Of a DNA stretch of 55,710 nt, positions 1 to 9,741 are shown piece by piece; the stretch's first letter is position 1; each line of letters opens with the position of its first letter. Below the pieces are notes generated by a model. It saw only the letters and a program-made list of their open reading frames with translations. It did no database searches and was not told the DNA's origin. A program made the translations under genes and the position numbers. This DNA is from CAYVFC01 sp964450715 (GTDB lineage Bacteria; Myxococcota_A; Polyangia; Polyangiales; JAFGIB01): NCBI GenBank assembly GCA_964450715.1, contig CAYVFC010000044.1, forward strand, positions 1 to 55,710, given 5' to 3'.

Positions 1-439
1 CACCGCCAGGCGACAACGGGGGGGCGGTGGTAATCCCACCGCCCTACCCACTACGAAGCGACCGGCGCGCCGCCTACGGCTTGAACCGAGCCCAACCCAG
101 CCCCACGGCCCGACCCCTTGTGCCCGACGCCTTGTGTCTAGCAAACGGCTCGGCCGTTCGCCCCTGTCCTTGAACGGAGATCTCGAGCCCGTTCGGCCGT
201 CCGCCTGCCGTCCCTAAACAGGGAGTCCGCCTAACCCGGCGAGTCGCCTCCGGCCCTTGAAATCAGGTGCTGTACGTAATTGGCCCTTTTTGACCGAATT
301 GGATACTTTTTTTGGCCGTGGCGAACAAATTCCCACATGTACGATATTGTATATGCTGTTCCTACGTCCTACGTCGAAATACCGTTCGGTGTCGTCGCCG
401 ACGACATCCATCAACCGTAATCAGCAGGGGAGAGTAAAC
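1..439. other. Intergenic region, no gene seen
   Basis: No supported coding region. The first 250 bases are very GC-rich. The last 180 bases are more AT-rich and form the leader of the lipoprotein gene that starts at 440. An open frame running back to 257 is continuous with that gene, but it lacks a start with a ribosome binding site and would place residues in front of a perfect signal peptide. Confidence 0.5.
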
Positions 440-1321
440 ATGACGAGCAAACGCATTTCTAGCTTAGGTTTTGCCTGTGTACTGGCCTTGTGCCTCGGCC
501 TGGTGGGCTGTGGCGATGACGATGACGACGGCAGCGCGGGCGCGTCCGGAGGAGGCGCGGGATCTCCGGCGGCCGGCTCCGGCGGTTCGACGGCCGGTTC
601 CGGCGGTGAGGCCGGCACGACGCCGGCCGGCAACAACACCATGACCGGCATAACGCGAGACCTGCTCACGAACGATCCGGTCCCCAACGTCACCATTCGC
701 GCGATGGACAACACCACCGGCGATCCTCTCGGCATCGAGACCACCTCGGGCGCGGACGGAAGCTTCACCGTTACCGGCCTTCCCGATGGCGATGTCGGCC
801 TGATGGTCGTGGGCAACGAGAGCGCGGCCACGCCCTACATGGATGTCTATTACTATAACATCCCCTCCGATACGCAGGATCGCGAAATCCTGGTCTACCC
901 CATGATGATCGGTGGCATCGTCGACGGTTCGCTGGGGCCCGCCGATCCGGAGACGGGCGGCGCGTCGGGCGAGGTCCGCTACGAGGTAGGCGGCGAAACC
1001 TACACGGTCGACTGCGTGGTCATCTCGGTGCCGGCTCAGCCGGACGCCCTGGTCTACTACGTCAATGACCAGGCCATTCCCGACACCACGCTGACCGAGG
1101 AGAAGGGACGCACCATCGGCAACGGCCGCTTCTATATCCGCGGCCTGGCCGAGGGCCCGGCGACCATCGTCGCCTCCACCTTGGACGGTACGGAGCTGGG
1201 AACGGTCACCGTGCCCATCGCTCTGATCAAGGAGGCGACCGGAGGCCAGTACAACTCCAACTCCACCTACATCCTGCTGGAAGGCGTTACCAGCGACCCG
1301 ACGCCTGATTGTCCCGAATAG
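440..1321 (+). CDS. Secreted lipoprotein with carboxypeptidase-regulatory-like domain
   Basis: A 293-aa predicted lipoprotein exported by Sec and lipidated. Residues 1-26 form a signal peptide ending in a lipobox (LVGC), followed by an Asp run and a Gly/Ser/Ala-rich linker to about residue 65. After that comes a beta-sandwich-like segment reading ITRDLLTNDPVPNVTIRA and then GADGSFTVTGLPDG, the pattern of carboxypeptidase-regulatory or Cna-B-like domains. A second weaker segment follows near residues 185-285. The ATG at 440 is chosen because GGGGAG lies just upstream and the signal peptide starts there. A strong terminator follows. The following outer-membrane protein gene is in the same direction but probably has its own promoter. 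The molecular role is unknown; the domain call rests on pattern only. Confidence 0.85.
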   Translation: MTSKRISSLGFACVLALCLGLVGCGDDDDDGSAGASGGGAGSPAAGSGGSTAGSGGEAGTTPAGNNTMTGITRDLLTNDPVPNVTIRAMDNTTGDPLGIETTSGADGSFTVTGLPDGDVGLMVVGNESAATPYMDVYYYNIPSDTQDREILVYPMMIGGIVDGSLGPADPETGGASGEVRYEVGGETYTVDCVVISVPAQPDALVYYVNDQAIPDTTLTEEKGRTIGNGRFYIRGLAEGPATIVASTLDGTELGTVTVPIALIKEATGGQYNSNSTYILLEGVTSDPTPDCPE

Positions 1322-1345
1322 GCGTAGCTTACCGAAGTAAGAGTG

Positions 1346-1387
1346 GGGGTAGTCGGGCTTCCGGGCCCGACTACCCCGGATATTTTT
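1346..1387 (+). terminator. Rho-independent terminator
   Basis: A perfect 13-bp stem (1346-1358 pairing with 1365-1377) closes a 6-base loop and is followed by a T-rich tract at 1383-1387. It lies 24 bases after the stop of the lipoprotein gene, so it should end that transcript and separate it from the barrel-protein gene starting at 1416. Confidence 0.85.
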
Positions 1388-1415
1388 ACCCTGGAGAAGA
1401 GAAAGAGGGGTAGGC

Positions 1416-3128
1416 GTGGATTCCTTCAACAGCCGACGAATGGTTGCAGTGGCGTTTCTCGCGGTCGTCCTGAGCGCGGGCACGGTCTCGGCCCAGTACG
1501 ATGACTACTACGAAGAAGAATCGGATGAGCCGACGCTGACCGTCAATGGACACATGAAGCTGCAAACGGGAGTGTTCGTACCCCTCATCTCGAACGGGTT
1601 CAAACCGCTGGAAAACCGCGCCGAAAAGGCCTCCCTGGGAAGCCCCGACGAGGATCCGCTTTGCGACCCGGTGGCCCAGCCCTACTCCGCCTGCGTCCCG
1701 GTGAGCCATGGCAGAGATCCGGGTGAGATGTCCATGGGCATGGGCACCTTGCAGCTCGAGGGCGACTGGCAGGCCCATCCGGACGTGGTGCTTCACGGCA
1801 TCATCCGCGCCCGGCGATCGATGAACCTGGAGGCAGACGAGTGGGCCCAACCGCCCACCGCGCATCCCGACCTGGACGAGCGACGCGAGGCCCACATGAA
1901 CTGGGCGCGCGAGACCTATTACGACGAGCTGGATTTCCGCGAGCTGTACATCGACGCCTACCCTTACGACTGGTTTTCGCTGAGGCTGGGCCGGCAGCAG
2001 GTCGCCTGGGGTGAGCTGGGCCAGTACCGGTTGCTGGACGTGATCAACCCGACCGATACCACCTGGCACTTCGGACCTCTGGAGTCTTTCGAGGACACGC
2101 GCATCCCCCTTTGGATGGCCAAGGGCATCGTCGACCTCTCCTCCATCAACCACAGCATCGAGCTGATCTGGGCGCCGCTCTTCTTCGACCGCAAGGAAGA
2201 CACGGTCAACACGCCCCTGACCTTCGTGGGAGCCTGGGGCCTGCCCTACTCCAATACCCCCCGCTCGCTGGTCAAGGATAAAGTCTTTATGTACCCGGGC
2301 GGAGAGCTGGAAGACATGCGGGCAGGAGCGCGCTGGAAGGGGAATGTCGGCGAGGCCTTCACTTATTCCCTGGCCTACTACTACACCCATCAGATGACTC
2401 CCCCGGTCAACGTGTATTTTGATCAGAATATTCCGGGCGATACCTTTATGGGCAACGGGTACTACATCGAGAAGTTCTACCTGGACTTTCCCCGCCAGCA
2501 CATCGCTGGCTTTGCCTTTGACTACGCCTTCGAGAGCCCCATCGCCACCGTGGTCAAGTTCGAGGCCGCGGCCGAGCTCGAACGCCACTTTCCCACGCCC
2601 ACCACCAACGCCAAGGCGCCCAACCAGCTGAACGCCAGGGAGCAAGCGCTTACGGACGAGTTCAACCGCAAGTTCTTCCCCGAGTACTCCGAGCCCGCCT
2701 TCACCTACGGGATCCAGATCTTCCGGCCCACCATGATCCGCTTCCTGAACCCGACCCAGAACATCTTGATCGTCGCCCAGTTCATGCACTCCATGATCCC
2801 CTTCCGGGACAACAAGGATGAGCAGTACATGGTCGACGTACCCGGATTCAACAAGATGTACGCCGCAGACCACTCCTTCACCGTGGTGCTGGCCCTGCGC
2901 ACGGACTACTTCCACGGCCTGCTGAGGCCTTCCGTTCTGGGCGCGTGGCTGCCGAGCAAGGGGGATCTGAGCAACTTCTTTTACTCCATCAACCTGGCCT
3001 TTCGTTTCAACGAGACCTGGAGCGCGGATCTACGGGTCACCGATTTTCATGGCCACGATCCCTACAAGTCGGTGGGCCTGTTCAAGGACCGCGACGAGGC
3101 CAACCTGACGGTGACCTGCCAGTTCTGA
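1416..3128 (+). CDS. DUF1302-like outer membrane beta-barrel protein
   Basis: A 570-aa exported protein. GTG 1416 is preceded by AGAGGGG at good spacing. An alternative ATG at 1440 would still leave a signal peptide. Residues 1-26 form a signal peptide ending in TVSA. Residues about 190-215 read RLGRQQVAWGE followed by LLDVINPTDTTWH, which matches the conserved motif of the DUF1302 family (the usual form is RLGRQ-V-WGE then INP-D). The rest alternates aromatic beta strands, and the last residue is Phe, as in many barrel proteins assembled by the BAM complex. DUF1302 proteins are outer membrane proteins, often linked to lipid, sterol or hydrocarbon export, with a DUF1329 partner that is not seen here. 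Function in this organism is inferred only as an outer-membrane channel or transport partner. Confidence 0.85.
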   Translation: MDSFNSRRMVAVAFLAVVLSAGTVSAQYDDYYEEESDEPTLTVNGHMKLQTGVFVPLISNGFKPLENRAEKASLGSPDEDPLCDPVAQPYSACVPVSHGRDPGEMSMGMGTLQLEGDWQAHPDVVLHGIIRARRSMNLEADEWAQPPTAHPDLDERREAHMNWARETYYDELDFRELYIDAYPYDWFSLRLGRQQVAWGELGQYRLLDVINPTDTTWHFGPLESFEDTRIPLWMAKGIVDLSSINHSIELIWAPLFFDRKEDTVNTPLTFVGAWGLPYSNTPRSLVKDKVFMYPGGELEDMRAGARWKGNVGEAFTYSLAYYYTHQMTPPVNVYFDQNIPGDTFMGNGYYIEKFYLDFPRQHIAGFAFDYAFESPIATVVKFEAAAELERHFPTPTTNAKAPNQLNAREQALTDEFNRKFFPEYSEPAFTYGIQIFRPTMIRFLNPTQNILIVAQFMHSMIPFRDNKDEQYMVDVPGFNKMYAADHSFTVVLALRTDYFHGLLRPSVLGAWLPSKGDLSNFFYSINLAFRFNETWSADLRVTDFHGHDPYKSVGLFKDRDEANLTVTCQF

Positions 3129-3146
3129 CACTGACGGTTGCCCCGC

Positions 3147-4205
3147 TCAATGAAGCGACGGCGGCGGCTGGCTCGCCCGGCCCCGCGTGGCGTCGCGCCG
3201 GTACTCCACCGGCGTGCGCCCGGTCCAGCGCTTGAACGCCTTGTGAAAGGCGCTGGCGTCGGCAAACCCCAGCAGAAAAGCCGCCTCGCTCACCGCCAGC
3301 CCCTTCTCGTTGAGATAGAGCGAAGCCAGGTCCTTGCGCATCTGCTCCAGCAACATCCGATGGTTCAGCCCCTCCTCGTTCAGCCGCCGGCGCAGCGTGC
3401 GCGGGCTCATGTGGAGCTTCTGCGCGATACAGTCGGCGCTCGGGTCCCCGCCCGCCAGCTCCGAGGCGATGATCTCCCTCACCCGGTCGCTGAAGCGTTT
3501 ATTGGCCGGTAGCTTCTGCAGGAGCTGCTGCGCGTACTGGTCGAGGATCTGGCAGAGCCCCTCCTTGGCGCCGGTGAGCGGCCGGTCCAGATCTACGGCG
3601 GCGATCACCAAGGCGTCTCGTTCCATCCCCAGCTTGACCGGCGCGCGGAAGAAGCGTTCGTACTCCACCAGGTTCACCGTCTGGTTGTGGACGAAGTGCA
3701 CCTCCAGCGGATCGAAGGGGTCTTGCAGCCCCTGCCGGCAGGTGACCAGCCAACAGGCCAGCGCATACTCGGCCAGCACCCGCGGGTAGCGCAGCCCGCC
3801 CAGCAGGTTGTAGGACCAGATGCAGCGGTCGCCCTGAGTTTCCAGGCTGGGCCGGGCCACGTCGTGGATGATGGGGTAATAGCGATAGCTCCTCTCGATA
3901 CCCTCTCCCAGTGTGCTGCTGCACCGGCTCACGTAGTCGATGACCCCAAAGACGCCCGGCTCCAGGTTCTCCACCGCGAGGATGCCCAGCGCCGGGTCGC
4001 CGGTCATCTCGGCCGCCAACCGCCACATCTCGATCCAGGCATCATAGGCCATACGAGCGTCGCGGTCCTTGAGTACGGCGGGATCGACCCCCACGCGAGT
4101 ACACAGCTCCGCGGCGCTCACCCCGTGTTTTCCCACTTCCCGGAGAAGAGGGAAGATGAGCGGTACCGATACCGTCGCCCCACTTGCTGGTCTTGAGCCT
4201 GTCAC
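3147..4205 (-). CDS. AraC/XylS-family transcriptional regulator
   Basis: A 352-aa cytoplasmic DNA-binding regulator. Residues about 15-205 resemble the N-terminal ligand-binding domain of the Arabinose_bd type (PF12625), as in OruR/ArgR-like regulators. Residues about 245-335 are a C-terminal double helix-turn-helix, with LHMSPRTLRRRLNEEG as the first HTH and SEAAFLLGFADASAFHKAF plus the GRTPVEYRR tail typical of the family. The gene converges on the DUF1302-like gene with only 18 bases between their stops, so it is not in an operon with it. The upstream region (4206-4437) is shared with the end of the next minus-strand gene. The effector and targets are unknown; the barrel-protein locus is a reasonable but unproven target. 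Confidence 0.93.
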   Translation of the reverse strand: MTGSRPASGATVSVPLIFPLLREVGKHGVSAAELCTRVGVDPAVLKDRDARMAYDAWIEMWRLAAEMTGDPALGILAVENLEPGVFGVIDYVSRCSSTLGEGIERSYRYYPIIHDVARPSLETQGDRCIWSYNLLGGLRYPRVLAEYALACWLVTCRQGLQDPFDPLEVHFVHNQTVNLVEYERFFRAPVKLGMERDALVIAAVDLDRPLTGAKEGLCQILDQYAQQLLQKLPANKRFSDRVREIIASELAGGDPSADCIAQKLHMSPRTLRRRLNEEGLNHRMLLEQMRKDLASLYLNEKGLAVSEAAFLLGFADASAFHKAFKRWTGRTPVEYRRDATRGRASQPPPSLH

Positions 4206-4437
4206 GATTCAGCGGCCGGAGTTTACCCCTGTAAGCTGGCGGGAAAAAAGCAATTTCGGCCCCTCCGAGTCCGAAATTACCAATTCTCTGGCCGGAATGG
4301 AAACCCCTGGTGCCGCCAGCGTGTCCCGAAACGCCGGTCAAAGAGAAACCGGTCGGTACCCAGGTACCCGGAACGCTTTGCCGACCGCCGTCAGCCCTGC
4401 CGGGCAGGGCCCGCCGTAGCCCGCGGTAGCCGGATCC

Positions 4438-6387
4438 TCACGGCGCCGTGTTCCGACTGCCCGTGCGCAGCGGCCCCCCGCGAGCCGTGGGCCAGAGCAC
4501 GCAGTTGTCTGCCGAACCCGGCACCCGGAACACGTCCATGCCGTGGTCAAAGGTCTGTACCAGGATCTCCAGCTGCCCGTCGCCGTCCAGATCCCCTATA
4601 GCCGGGGCGGCCGGCGCCCCGTTGCCGTTTCCGTTGTGGCCGGGGTCGGGCAAGGGGATGTCGAACAGCAGCTCGCCCCCGGTCGAAAGCCCGATGAGAA
4701 AACCGGAGTCGCTCTGGTCCGGATCGCCGTAGGTGGCGAACAGTAGCTCCGGAAACCCGTCCTGGTTGAGATCGGCCACCGTGGTCTCGGAGGCGTACAT
4801 GATGGGCTTGCCGTGCGTATAATTGAAGCGCCAGAGCCGATTGCCGTCCGCGTCAAAAAGATAGAGGTAACCGTCGTCCAGCGACACCACCACTTCGGCC
4901 TTGCCGTCGCCCAGCAGGTTCAACGCCGTGATCGCCGGCACGCCCGCCGGCGGGTACCAACCCTCCACCTGGATGGGCCACTGTCCCCGCGGCAGCGTCT
5001 CCCACCCGGGCTTGCGCATGGCCGAACGGCTGCCGTCGCCGTGTGCGCCCTCAAGCACCACCACGCCGTAGGCCTGGGTCTCGTAGGGCTCGTGCATCTC
5101 GATGTTGGGTGCGGCCAGCACCTCGGCCTTACCGTCCAGATCCAGGTCCACCACGCTGGGCGGCGAGTGGGTGAACTGCAGCCACTCGGTCCAGCTGGGG
5201 TGAGGCCACTCGCCGGTATGGTCGTGGTAGTGGTCCTCCTCCACCTGGGGATCGGCCCAACGGATGAACTGCCCCCAGGTCATCCTTTCACCCGGATAGT
5301 CGCTCGACCGGTTGCTGAACCAGGCTGAAGCGTCGATGGCCACCCCGTCATGGTCAAAGGCCTGGATGTGGTGGTTATCGTAAGTGACGATGATCTCCAG
5401 CTCCGTATCATCGTCTATATTTCCTATCCCGACGTTGAGACCGTAACACCCGTAGCCGTTATGCCCGGCCCCGTTGCGGTCGGCGTCGTTGCCGTCCCCG
5501 CTCAGCGCGTTGTACCGGGGCCAGGCCGGGCTATGCCCCCCGGCGGGCTGATAGAGCGTACCGTCCGGGTTGTAGACGAAGACCTGCACCCCGCCATCAG
5601 CGCTCGTTTGCGTCTGGGTAGTAGTCGCCGCCAGCTCCAGCTTCGAATCCCCGTCCAGATCCGCGGCGGCCAACCCCCGCACCTCGGGCGATTCACCCGC
5701 GGTAGTGGTATCCGCGGGCCAGCCCGGTTCGACCTGAAGCTCGCCGGAGACGAACTGCCATACCCACACCTCGTTCGACATGCCGGCGGCGATCTCGACA
5801 TTCCCGTCGCCGTCCAGGTCGGCCACCACGTGCGGCGCGTACACCCGGCCGTCCCCTTCTTCGCTCCTGTCCAGTAGCTCCCCGCTCGAGTCGAATACGT
5901 AGATCGAATAGTAGGCCGCCACCAGCTCGTTGCTCCCGTCGCCGTCCAGATCGACCACCACCGGCGAGGCGAACCAGCTCGTCTGCCCCTGCAGGTTCAT
6001 CGCGAGCTCGGGTTGCTGCACCTGTCCCGGGTTGTCGCCCGGGTCGCAGACGGTAGCTTGCCCTCCGCCTCCCCCATCACCGCCCCCGCCTTGCCCGCCT
6101 TCGCCGGCTCCGGCGCCAGCGCCCGCTTCCGCACCCGAGCTGCCGCCGGCGCCGGCTCCTGCACTTCCGCCCGCGCCGGCGCCCCCGGCACCGCCGTACT
6201 CGGTTCCGCCGGCGCCCGAGGTACCGCCGCTGCCGCCGCTCGCCGCCGACCCGTTTGCCGCGCCGCTTCCGGCCGTGTCGCCCGCTCCTGCCTGCGGCCG
6301 ATCGTCACCCCCACAGCCCACCAGCGCCAGCGCCAGCGCGCAGACCGGTATTCCCCACCACCCCTCGCTCTCCCGGCAATAGCGCAT
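4438..6387 (-). CDS. FG-GAP/VCBS repeat lipoprotein
   Basis: A 649-aa predicted surface or periplasmic lipoprotein. The start at 6387 is chosen because GGAGGAG lies just upstream and it gives a short signal peptide ending in a lipobox (ALVGC). A frame open further upstream adds 22 residues without a better site. A Gly/Ala/Ser-rich linker of about 90 residues follows the Cys. The remainder carries about eight FG-GAP/VCBS-like Ca-binding units recognised by repeated DLDGDG or similar Asp-rich loops, each followed by a short hydrophobic strand (for example VVVDLDGDGSNELVAAYY and AIGDLDGDGQLEILVQTFD). Such repeats fold as a seven- or eight-bladed propeller in integrin-like proteins. The likely role is ligand or matrix binding at the cell surface; there is no enzymatic motif. 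Confidence 0.88.
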   Translation of the reverse strand: MRYCRESEGWWGIPVCALALALVGCGGDDRPQAGAGDTAGSGAANGSAASGGSGGTSGAGGTEYGGAGGAGAGGSAGAGAGGSSGAEAGAGAGAGEGGQGGGGDGGGGGQATVCDPGDNPGQVQQPELAMNLQGQTSWFASPVVVDLDGDGSNELVAAYYSIYVFDSSGELLDRSEEGDGRVYAPHVVADLDGDGNVEIAAGMSNEVWVWQFVSGELQVEPGWPADTTTAGESPEVRGLAAADLDGDSKLELAATTTQTQTSADGGVQVFVYNPDGTLYQPAGGHSPAWPRYNALSGDGNDADRNGAGHNGYGCYGLNVGIGNIDDDTELEIIVTYDNHHIQAFDHDGVAIDASAWFSNRSSDYPGERMTWGQFIRWADPQVEEDHYHDHTGEWPHPSWTEWLQFTHSPPSVVDLDLDGKAEVLAAPNIEMHEPYETQAYGVVVLEGAHGDGSRSAMRKPGWETLPRGQWPIQVEGWYPPAGVPAITALNLLGDGKAEVVVSLDDGYLYLFDADGNRLWRFNYTHGKPIMYASETTVADLNQDGFPELLFATYGDPDQSDSGFLIGLSTGGELLFDIPLPDPGHNGNGNGAPAAPAIGDLDGDGQLEILVQTFDHGMDVFRVPGSADNCVLWPTARGGPLRTGSRNTAP

Positions 6388-6755
6388 CGCTCCTCCCTCC
6401 TCCCTCTCCGACATCCTTATATTAAAGGATATCCGACGAGCATGACTGAGCATACCGGCATCGCCCCCTCAACGCTATCGGCCGCGCTCCCCAACCACAG
6501 AACGCGATCACGCCCGCCCGGCAAGGGGCAAGCCCCTCCCCTACGGGACGTGGTGACAACCGACGTAGGGGCGGGAATTGCGCCCGCCCGACTAGCCGGA
6601 GGGGACGAGCCCTCCCCCCTCGCGGTTGACAGCCACCGATCGACAAAGGACTATCAATTCGTTCGAAGTCCGCGCGACCCGGAGCGCCGCCGGGAACGGG
6701 CCACCGCTCCTTCCTTAAACCGGCTCCCGGAGGCGCGAGGCCCGAGACAGGTAAT
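6388..6755. other. Intergenic region with GC-rich palindromic filler
   Basis: No gene is supported. The stretch around 6530-6600 contains a CCCCTACGGG/GTAGGGGCGGG type inverted motif and a GCGCCCGCC run. A related form of this appears again near 9680-9710. These look like dispersed intergenic repeats of this genome. Confidence 0.45.
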
Positions 6756-6833
6756 GCGCCCGTAGCTCAGCCCGGATAGAGCTTCGGACTTCGAATCCGC
6801 AGGTCGCAGGTTCGAATCCTGCCGGGCGCGCCA
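6756..6833 (+). tRNA. tRNA-Arg (anticodon TCG)
   Basis: A complete cloverleaf: acceptor GCGCCCG (6756-6762) pairs with CGGGCGC (6823-6829), followed by discriminator G and an encoded CCA. The D stem is GCTC/GAGC. The anticodon loop is CTTCGAA with anticodon TCG, which reads CGA codons. The T arm is GCAGG-TTCGAAT-CCTGC. The outermost anticodon-stem pair is a mismatch (T against C); the other four pairs are sound. Confidence 0.93.
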
Positions 6834-6874
6834 ATAGCAGCTAACGACAGAACGCAGACGAGGGAGAGAAAAAC

Positions 6875-7483
6875 ATGACGGGATTGATCGTGGCAATCGT
6901 TATCGTCCTGGTTTTCGTCGTCATTCCGGTCTTCGTGGCGGTGGGGATCTTTAACAAGCTGGTCGCGCTCAAGAACCGCTTCAAGAACGCCTTTTCGCAG
7001 ATCGAGGTCCAGCTCAAGCGGCGCTATGACCTCATCCCCAACCTGGTGGAGACCGCCAAGGGCTACCTCAAGCACGAACGCGAGACCCTGGAAGCGGTGA
7101 TCGCCGCACGCAACCAGGCCGCCGCCGGCCTGCAGAAAGCGGCCGGGGATCCCGGCAACGCCTCGGCCATGAAGGGGCTGGCCGGAGCCGAGGGAATGCT
7201 GTCCGGAGCCATGGGCCGGCTGATGGCGGTGATGGAGGCCTACCCCGACCTCAAGGCCAACGAGACCATGAACAACCTGACCGAAGAGCTGACCAGTACC
7301 GAGAACAAGGTGGCCTTCTCCCGCCAGGCCTTCAACGACGCCGTAACCGCCTACAACATCTACAAGCAGAGCTTCCCCGCCGTGGTCTTGGCCGGCATGT
7401 TCGGCCACAGCCAGGACGGCGCGCTGCTCGAGTTCGAGGACGCCGAGGCCATCCGCCAGGCGCCCAAGGTTTCCTTTTCCTAG
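6875..7483 (+). CDS. lemA: LemA family protein
   Basis: A 202-aa protein of the LemA family. It has one N-terminal membrane segment (about residues 4-27), then a long helical region that starts FNKLVALKNRFKNAFSQI and includes LKRRYDLIPNLVETAKGY, the signature of LemA proteins. GGGAGAG precedes the ATG. Length and architecture are normal for the family. LemA proteins are membrane-anchored four-helix bundles of uncertain function that are very often encoded beside M48 (HtpX-like) peptidases or TPM-domain proteins. That arrangement is seen here, with the M48 gene starting 102 bases downstream, so co-transcription and a shared role in envelope protein quality control are likely. tRNA-Arg lies just upstream. 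Confidence 0.95.
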   Translation: MTGLIVAIVIVLVFVVIPVFVAVGIFNKLVALKNRFKNAFSQIEVQLKRRYDLIPNLVETAKGYLKHERETLEAVIAARNQAAAGLQKAAGDPGNASAMKGLAGAEGMLSGAMGRLMAVMEAYPDLKANETMNNLTEELTSTENKVAFSRQAFNDAVTAYNIYKQSFPAVVLAGMFGHSQDGALLEFEDAEAIRQAPKVSFS

Positions 7484-7585
7484 CCGCTTTCGCCCGCGTC
7501 GCCGGGCCGGACCGGACCGGCGGCGAACGGGGCTCCCGCCCGGGAGGCGCGCCGGTCCGGGCCGCGGTTCGCAGAGAGGTGCGTC

Positions 7586-9637
7586 ATGGCCATGGACTTC
7601 TTCGAAAGCCAGGACCAGGCCCGCAAGAACACCGGCCGGCTGGTGGTGATCTTCATCCTGGCGGTTCTCACCATCGTGGCGTCCATCTATCTGCTGATCA
7701 GCGGCCTGCTCATGTACGCGGCCGGCGAGGAGTCCACGGCCGAGCTCTTCGCCGAACAACAACCCACCCTCTGGAACCCGGATCTCCTGATCATGGTAAG
7801 CCTGGGCACCCTGCTGGTGGTGGCCATGGGTAGCCTCTATAAGATCTTCCAGCTGCGCGCCGGCGGCACGGTCATCGCCGAGTCGCTGGGCGGCAGGCGC
7901 ATCTACCCCGACAGCAACCATCCGGTGGAGCGCAAGGTGCTCAACGTGGTCGAGGAGATGGCCATCGCTTCGGGCACCCCGGCCCCGCCCGTCTTTCTGC
8001 TGGACGGGGAGCCCGGCATCAACGCCTTTGCCGCGGGCTTCACGCCGGGCGACGCCGTGATCGGGGTCACGGCCGGAACCGCGCAGCAGCTCTCGCGCGA
8101 CGAGCTACAGGGAGTCATCGCCCACGAGTTCAGCCACATCCTCAACGGCGACATGCGGCTCAACATCCGTTTGATCGGGATACTACACGGCATCCTCATC
8201 ATCGGCATCCTCGGCTACTTCATCTTGCGCTCGTCACTCTACTCCGGCGCCCGCTCCAGCGGCAGCCGCCGCGGCGGCCCCCCCGTCCCCATCATCGCGC
8301 TTGGCGCCGGCCTGGCGGTCATCGGCTACGCGGGCACCTTCTTCGGCCGCCTCATCCAGTCGGCCGTCAGCCGCCAGCGCGAGTTCCTGGCCGACGCCGC
8401 CGCCGTGCAGTTCACCCGCAACCCGGACGGCATCGCCGGTGCGCTCAAGAAGATCGGAGGCTTTACCAGCGGCTCCGAGATCCAGAGCCCCAACGCGCCC
8501 GAGGTCAGCCACATGTTCTTCGGCAAGGCCGTCAGCTCCTTTCTGGGCGGGATGTTCGCCACCCACCCGCCGTTGCCCGAGCGCATCGGCCGCATCGACC
8601 CCGCCTGGAAGGGCGAGTTCGCCGAGACATCGACCGACGACATCGGCTTTGTCCCTGACGCAGCCGCCGCCGGCTTTGCCGGGCAGCCCGGGAGACCGGC
8701 CGGAACACCGGCCGCGGCTCCGGCCGCTGCCCCAGCCCCCGCCGCCCAGGACGCGGCCATCTCCCCGGCGCCCACGATGGCCGTGGGCTCTTCGACTTCC
8801 CGCGTCACCTCCGGTCAGATCGACGACGCAGTCGACCACATCGGCCATCCCACCGACGCGCACATCGGCTACGCCGCTCAGATCCTGCGCCAGCTCCCCC
8901 CGGGCGTCGTCTCCGCGGCCCGCGAGCCTTATGGAGCGCGCGCGCTTATCTACGCTATGCTCATCGACCCGGACCCGGGTCCGCGCGCCGCGCAGCTCGA
9001 GCGGCTGGCCGCTCATGCCGACCAGGGCGTCTTCCACGCCACCGAGCGCCTGCTTCCCCAGGTCGAGCAGCTCGACCGCAGCGTCCGATTACCCCTCATC
9101 GACCTGGCCGTACCCGCGCTGCGCTCCCTCTCGCCGGCCCAGTACCGCGCCTTTGCCGAGGACATCCACGAGCTGGTCAAGGCCGACCAAGTGCTCGACC
9201 TGTTCGAGTGGAGCCTGCAGCGCATCCTGCTCCACCACGTCCAGCCCGAATTCGTCCAGGTCCCCCCTTCGCGAGTCCGGTACAAGGGCCTGGACAAGGT
9301 CGACACCCAGGTCCAGCTCTTACTCTCCTTCCTGGCCTACGCCGGCAACCCCGATCCTGCCGCCTCGCGCGCCGCCTTTGATGCAGCCGTTGCCAAGCTC
9401 ATGCTCCCCGGCCTGCAGATCCTCCCGGTCGAGCAGACCCGCCTCGACCGCCTGGGCAAAGCGCTCGACGTGCTGAACGAGGCCGCCCCCCGCCTCAAAA
9501 AGCAGCTGCTAAAGGCCTGCATCGCCTGCGTCTCCGCCGACCGAGAGATCACCGTAGCCGAGGCCGAGCTACTGAGGGCCACGGCCGACTCCCTGGGCAT
9601 CCCCCTGCCCCCCATCCTCCCCGGCCGCGTCCCGTAG
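7586..9637 (+). CDS. M48-family membrane metallopeptidase with C-terminal TerB-like region
   Basis: A 683-aa membrane zinc protease related to HtpX/Ste24. Two membrane segments lie near residues 18-45 and 66-90. The zinc motif HEFSH is at residues 180-184, and the third ligand Glu is in the REFLADAAAV block near 266. Two more hydrophobic segments lie between them. After an Ala/Pro-rich linker (about 360-410) comes an all-helical tail whose end (KACIACVSADREITVAEAELLRA) resembles TerB-type domains. The family cleaves or processes misfolded or prenylated membrane proteins; the substrate here is unknown. It is downstream of LemA, a common pair. A 7-bp hairpin (9627-9643) overlaps the stop codon without a T tract. 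It is longer than typical HtpX (about 290 aa) because of the C-terminal extension. Confidence 0.93.
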   Translation: MAMDFFESQDQARKNTGRLVVIFILAVLTIVASIYLLISGLLMYAAGEESTAELFAEQQPTLWNPDLLIMVSLGTLLVVAMGSLYKIFQLRAGGTVIAESLGGRRIYPDSNHPVERKVLNVVEEMAIASGTPAPPVFLLDGEPGINAFAAGFTPGDAVIGVTAGTAQQLSRDELQGVIAHEFSHILNGDMRLNIRLIGILHGILIIGILGYFILRSSLYSGARSSGSRRGGPPVPIIALGAGLAVIGYAGTFFGRLIQSAVSRQREFLADAAAVQFTRNPDGIAGALKKIGGFTSGSEIQSPNAPEVSHMFFGKAVSSFLGGMFATHPPLPERIGRIDPAWKGEFAETSTDDIGFVPDAAAAGFAGQPGRPAGTPAAAPAAAPAPAAQDAAISPAPTMAVGSSTSRVTSGQIDDAVDHIGHPTDAHIGYAAQILRQLPPGVVSAAREPYGARALIYAMLIDPDPGPRAAQLERLAAHADQGVFHATERLLPQVEQLDRSVRLPLIDLAVPALRSLSPAQYRAFAEDIHELVKADQVLDLFEWSLQRILLHHVQPEFVQVPPSRVRYKGLDKVDTQVQLLLSFLAYAGNPDPAASRAAFDAAVAKLMLPGLQILPVEQTRLDRLGKALDVLNEAAPRLKKQLLKACIACVSADREITVAEAELLRATADSLGIPLPPILPGRVP

Positions 9638-9741
9638 GGACGCCCTTCTACCGCGTTCTTCTACCGCGCCTCGCGATCCGTACGTAGGCGCGGCCCTTGC
9701 GCCCGCCTCTCCGCCGAGCGTCATATCGAGCGCCACGTATT

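Noticed and set aside
464..1483. Minus-strand frame of 339 aa
   Set aside because: Opposes the lipoprotein gene, lacks a ribosome site and crosses a strong terminator.
6767..7921. 384-aa minus-strand frame opposite LemA and the M48 gene
   Set aside because: Its C-terminus is the antisense of tRNA-Arg, and it opposes two genes with clear family matches.
8301..9476. 391-aa plus-strand frame inside the M48 gene
   Set aside because: Ser/Arg/Pro-rich frame-shadow of a GC-rich gene with no start site or motif.
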